Source of the DNA: Ferrovibrio terrae_A
Lineage (GTDB): Bacteria > Pseudomonadota > Alphaproteobacteria > Ferrovibrionales > Ferrovibrionaceae
Length of the DNA: 64,000 nucleotides
Direction: 5' to 3'
NCBI RefSeq assembly: GCF_943372915.1
Contig: NZ_CALSAN010000018.1
Span: 1 to 64,000, forward strand
This document shows positions 63,013 to 64,000 of this stretch, one piece after another. The notes beneath the pieces were generated by a model. The model saw only the letters and a list, made by a program, of their open reading frames with translations. It was not told the origin of the DNA and ran no database searches. The position numbers were made by a program, and so were the translations under genes. Position 1 is the first letter of the stretch. Every line of letters starts with the position of its first letter.

Positions 63013-64000
63013 CCTCCGATACCGAGCTGCAGGCGCATCAGACCAACCAGCGCGTCGCCGCCGACCCGACACTGTCGGCCTGGGTGGCAGCCAATGCCGG
63101 ATCGGGCAAGACCCGCGTGCTTGTCGACCGTGTCACCCGCCTGCTGTTGATGGGAACACGGCCAAGCGGCATTCTCTGCCTCACCTTCACCAAGGCTGCC
63201 GCCGCCGAGATGCAGCTGCGCCTGACCGAGCGCCTGGGCAAATGGACCACTCTGTCCGACGCAGCCCTGAAGGCCGACCTGTTCGATCTGCTCGGCCGCA
63301 AAATCACCGACAGCGACATGGATGCGGCGCGGCGGCTGTTTGCCCGCACCCTGGAGGCCCCCGGCGGTTTGCGGCTGCAGACTGTGCACGCCTTCTGCGA
63401 GGCGCTGCTGAAACGCTTCCCGGTCGAGGCCGAGGTGCCGCCGGGCTTCAAGGTCGCCGATGATGCGGTGACCGCCGACCTGTTCGCCAAAGCGCAGACC
63501 CAGGTGCTGGGCAGCAGCCTGACCGATACGGGTTTCGCGCCGGTGATCGGCTTCTTTGCCGCCCGTGTCGATGACGGTCGCTTTGCCGATCTGCTGAAAG
63601 CACTGCTGGGCCGCCGCCGCGACCTTGCCCTGCTGTTGGCTGCCCATGGCGATGCGGCCGGTGCCATCGGGGCGCTCTATGCCCAACTTGAATTGCCGCC
63701 AGATGCCACCCGCGAGATGGCCATCCGCCAGCATATCGCAGCCATGCCGTTGCCCGACCTGCGCCGGGCTGTTGCCGCACTCTGCAGTGGCAGCGCCAAC
63801 GATAAAAAGCTCGGCCTGCCGCTGAGTGACTGGCTGGCGGCCGATGCGCCGGCAGAAACTTTTGAGGAAGCCTGGTTCGACCGATTTTTCACTGGCGAGG
63901 GCAAACCGCGCGCCACACTGGCGACCAAGACAGTCGAAAAGATCGATCCCGCCTGCGGGGCAACGCTGGCCGAAGAGCAAACCCGCCTGATCGCGCTGAA
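63009..64000 (+). CDS. addA: Double-strand break helicase/nuclease AddA (truncated by window end)
   Basis: The visible 330 residues are the start of a protein normally about 1150 long. The Q motif region is LQAHQTNQRVAADPTLSAWV. Walker A is VAANAGSGKTRVLVDRVTRLLL, motif Ia is LCLTFTKAAAAEMQLRL, and LRLQTVHAFCEALLKRFPVEA is a conserved UvrD-type segment. The start codon lies within the addB stop (ATGA). No frameshift is seen before the window ends at 64000. Confidence 0.94.
   Translation, partial: MTSDTELQAHQTNQRVAADPTLSAWVAANAGSGKTRVLVDRVTRLLLMGTRPSGILCLTFTKAAAAEMQLRLTERLGKWTTLSDAALKADLFDLLGRKITDSDMDAARRLFARTLEAPGGLRLQTVHAFCEALLKRFPVEAEVPPGFKVADDAVTADLFAKAQTQVLGSSLTDTGFAPVIGFFAARVDDGRFADLLKALLGRRRDLALLLAAHGDAAGAIGALYAQLELPPDATREMAIRQHIAAMPLPDLRRAVAALCSGSANDKKLGLPLSDWLAADAPAETFEEAWFDRFFTGEGKPRATLATKTVEKIDPACGATLAEEQTRLIAL

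Overview
The window is a GC-rich chromosomal segment of an alphaproteobacterium, most likely a free-living relative of the Rhodospirillales. Support comes from gene neighbourhoods typical of that class. These are a ChvI/ChvG two-component system followed by short-form hprK, rapZ, EIIA-Man and HPr; ahcY followed by a DivL-like kinase, tsaE, an AmgK/MurU pair and addB-addA; and a sucC-sucD-sucA-sucB-lpd block. Genes are densely packed, often with ATGA or TGATG overlaps. I see no insertion sequence, prophage, CRISPR array or rRNA. The genus assignment is inference only.

Layout. 1-1.3 kb: a leftward two-gene operon (DUF6973-type protein plus a small membrane protein) ending in a perfect 30-bp palindrome and preceded by a GTTC-N7-GTTC sequence that matches the alphaproteobacterial LexA box. 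1.5-6.2 kb: yejB-yejE-yejF oligopeptide importer genes without yejA, then a GhrA-like reductase. 6.2-12.2 kb: lipoprotein, priA, transaldolase, DUF484 protein, xerC, DUF3750 protein. 12.3-14.1 kb: a DUF692 (MNIO) enzyme gene and its DUF2063 partner, with no recognisable peptide substrate. 14.1-19.4 kb: M20 amidohydrolase, MFS and DMT transporters, and a Tat-exported hydrolase. 19.4-27.5 kb: the 2-oxoglutarate dehydrogenase/succinyl-CoA synthetase operon, with a small ABM-like gene between sucB and lpd. 27.8-34.4 kb: LolA, YbjQ, a chlorite-dismutase-family heme protein, alpha/beta hydrolase, glutathione-dependent formaldehyde detoxification (fghA, adhC), and a thiolase divergent from a TetR regulator with a clear operator. 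34.4-42.3 kb: ftsK, a class I/II aminotransferase, a short AMP-binding enzyme, a secreted hydrolase and a phytase-like esterase. 42.4-49.3 kb: flavodoxin-fold oxidoreductase, tRNA-Phe, patatin, MscS-type channel, adenylate cyclase, an ABC-2 exporter and a DUF2306 protein. 49.4-64 kb: envelope-stress two-component system, regulatory PTS, ahcY under a palindromic operator, the DivL-like kinase, tsaE-amgK-murU and addB-addA, with addA cut by the window end.

How the parts fit: much of the window is core metabolism (TCA cycle, activated-methyl cycle, formaldehyde detoxification) and core chromosome biology (PriA, XerC, FtsK, AddAB). The last 15 kb is a regulatory hub that links envelope sensing, PTS phosphorylation state, cell-cycle-type signalling, and tRNA and peptidoglycan-recycling functions. 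The points most worth following are the candidate SOS-controlled DUF6973 operon, the MNIO pair without a precursor, the chlorite-dismutase homologue that keeps both key heme-pocket residues, the DivL-like kinase that keeps its histidine but has lost the usual ATP-binding boxes, and the two well-formed operators upstream of the thiolase and ahcY genes.
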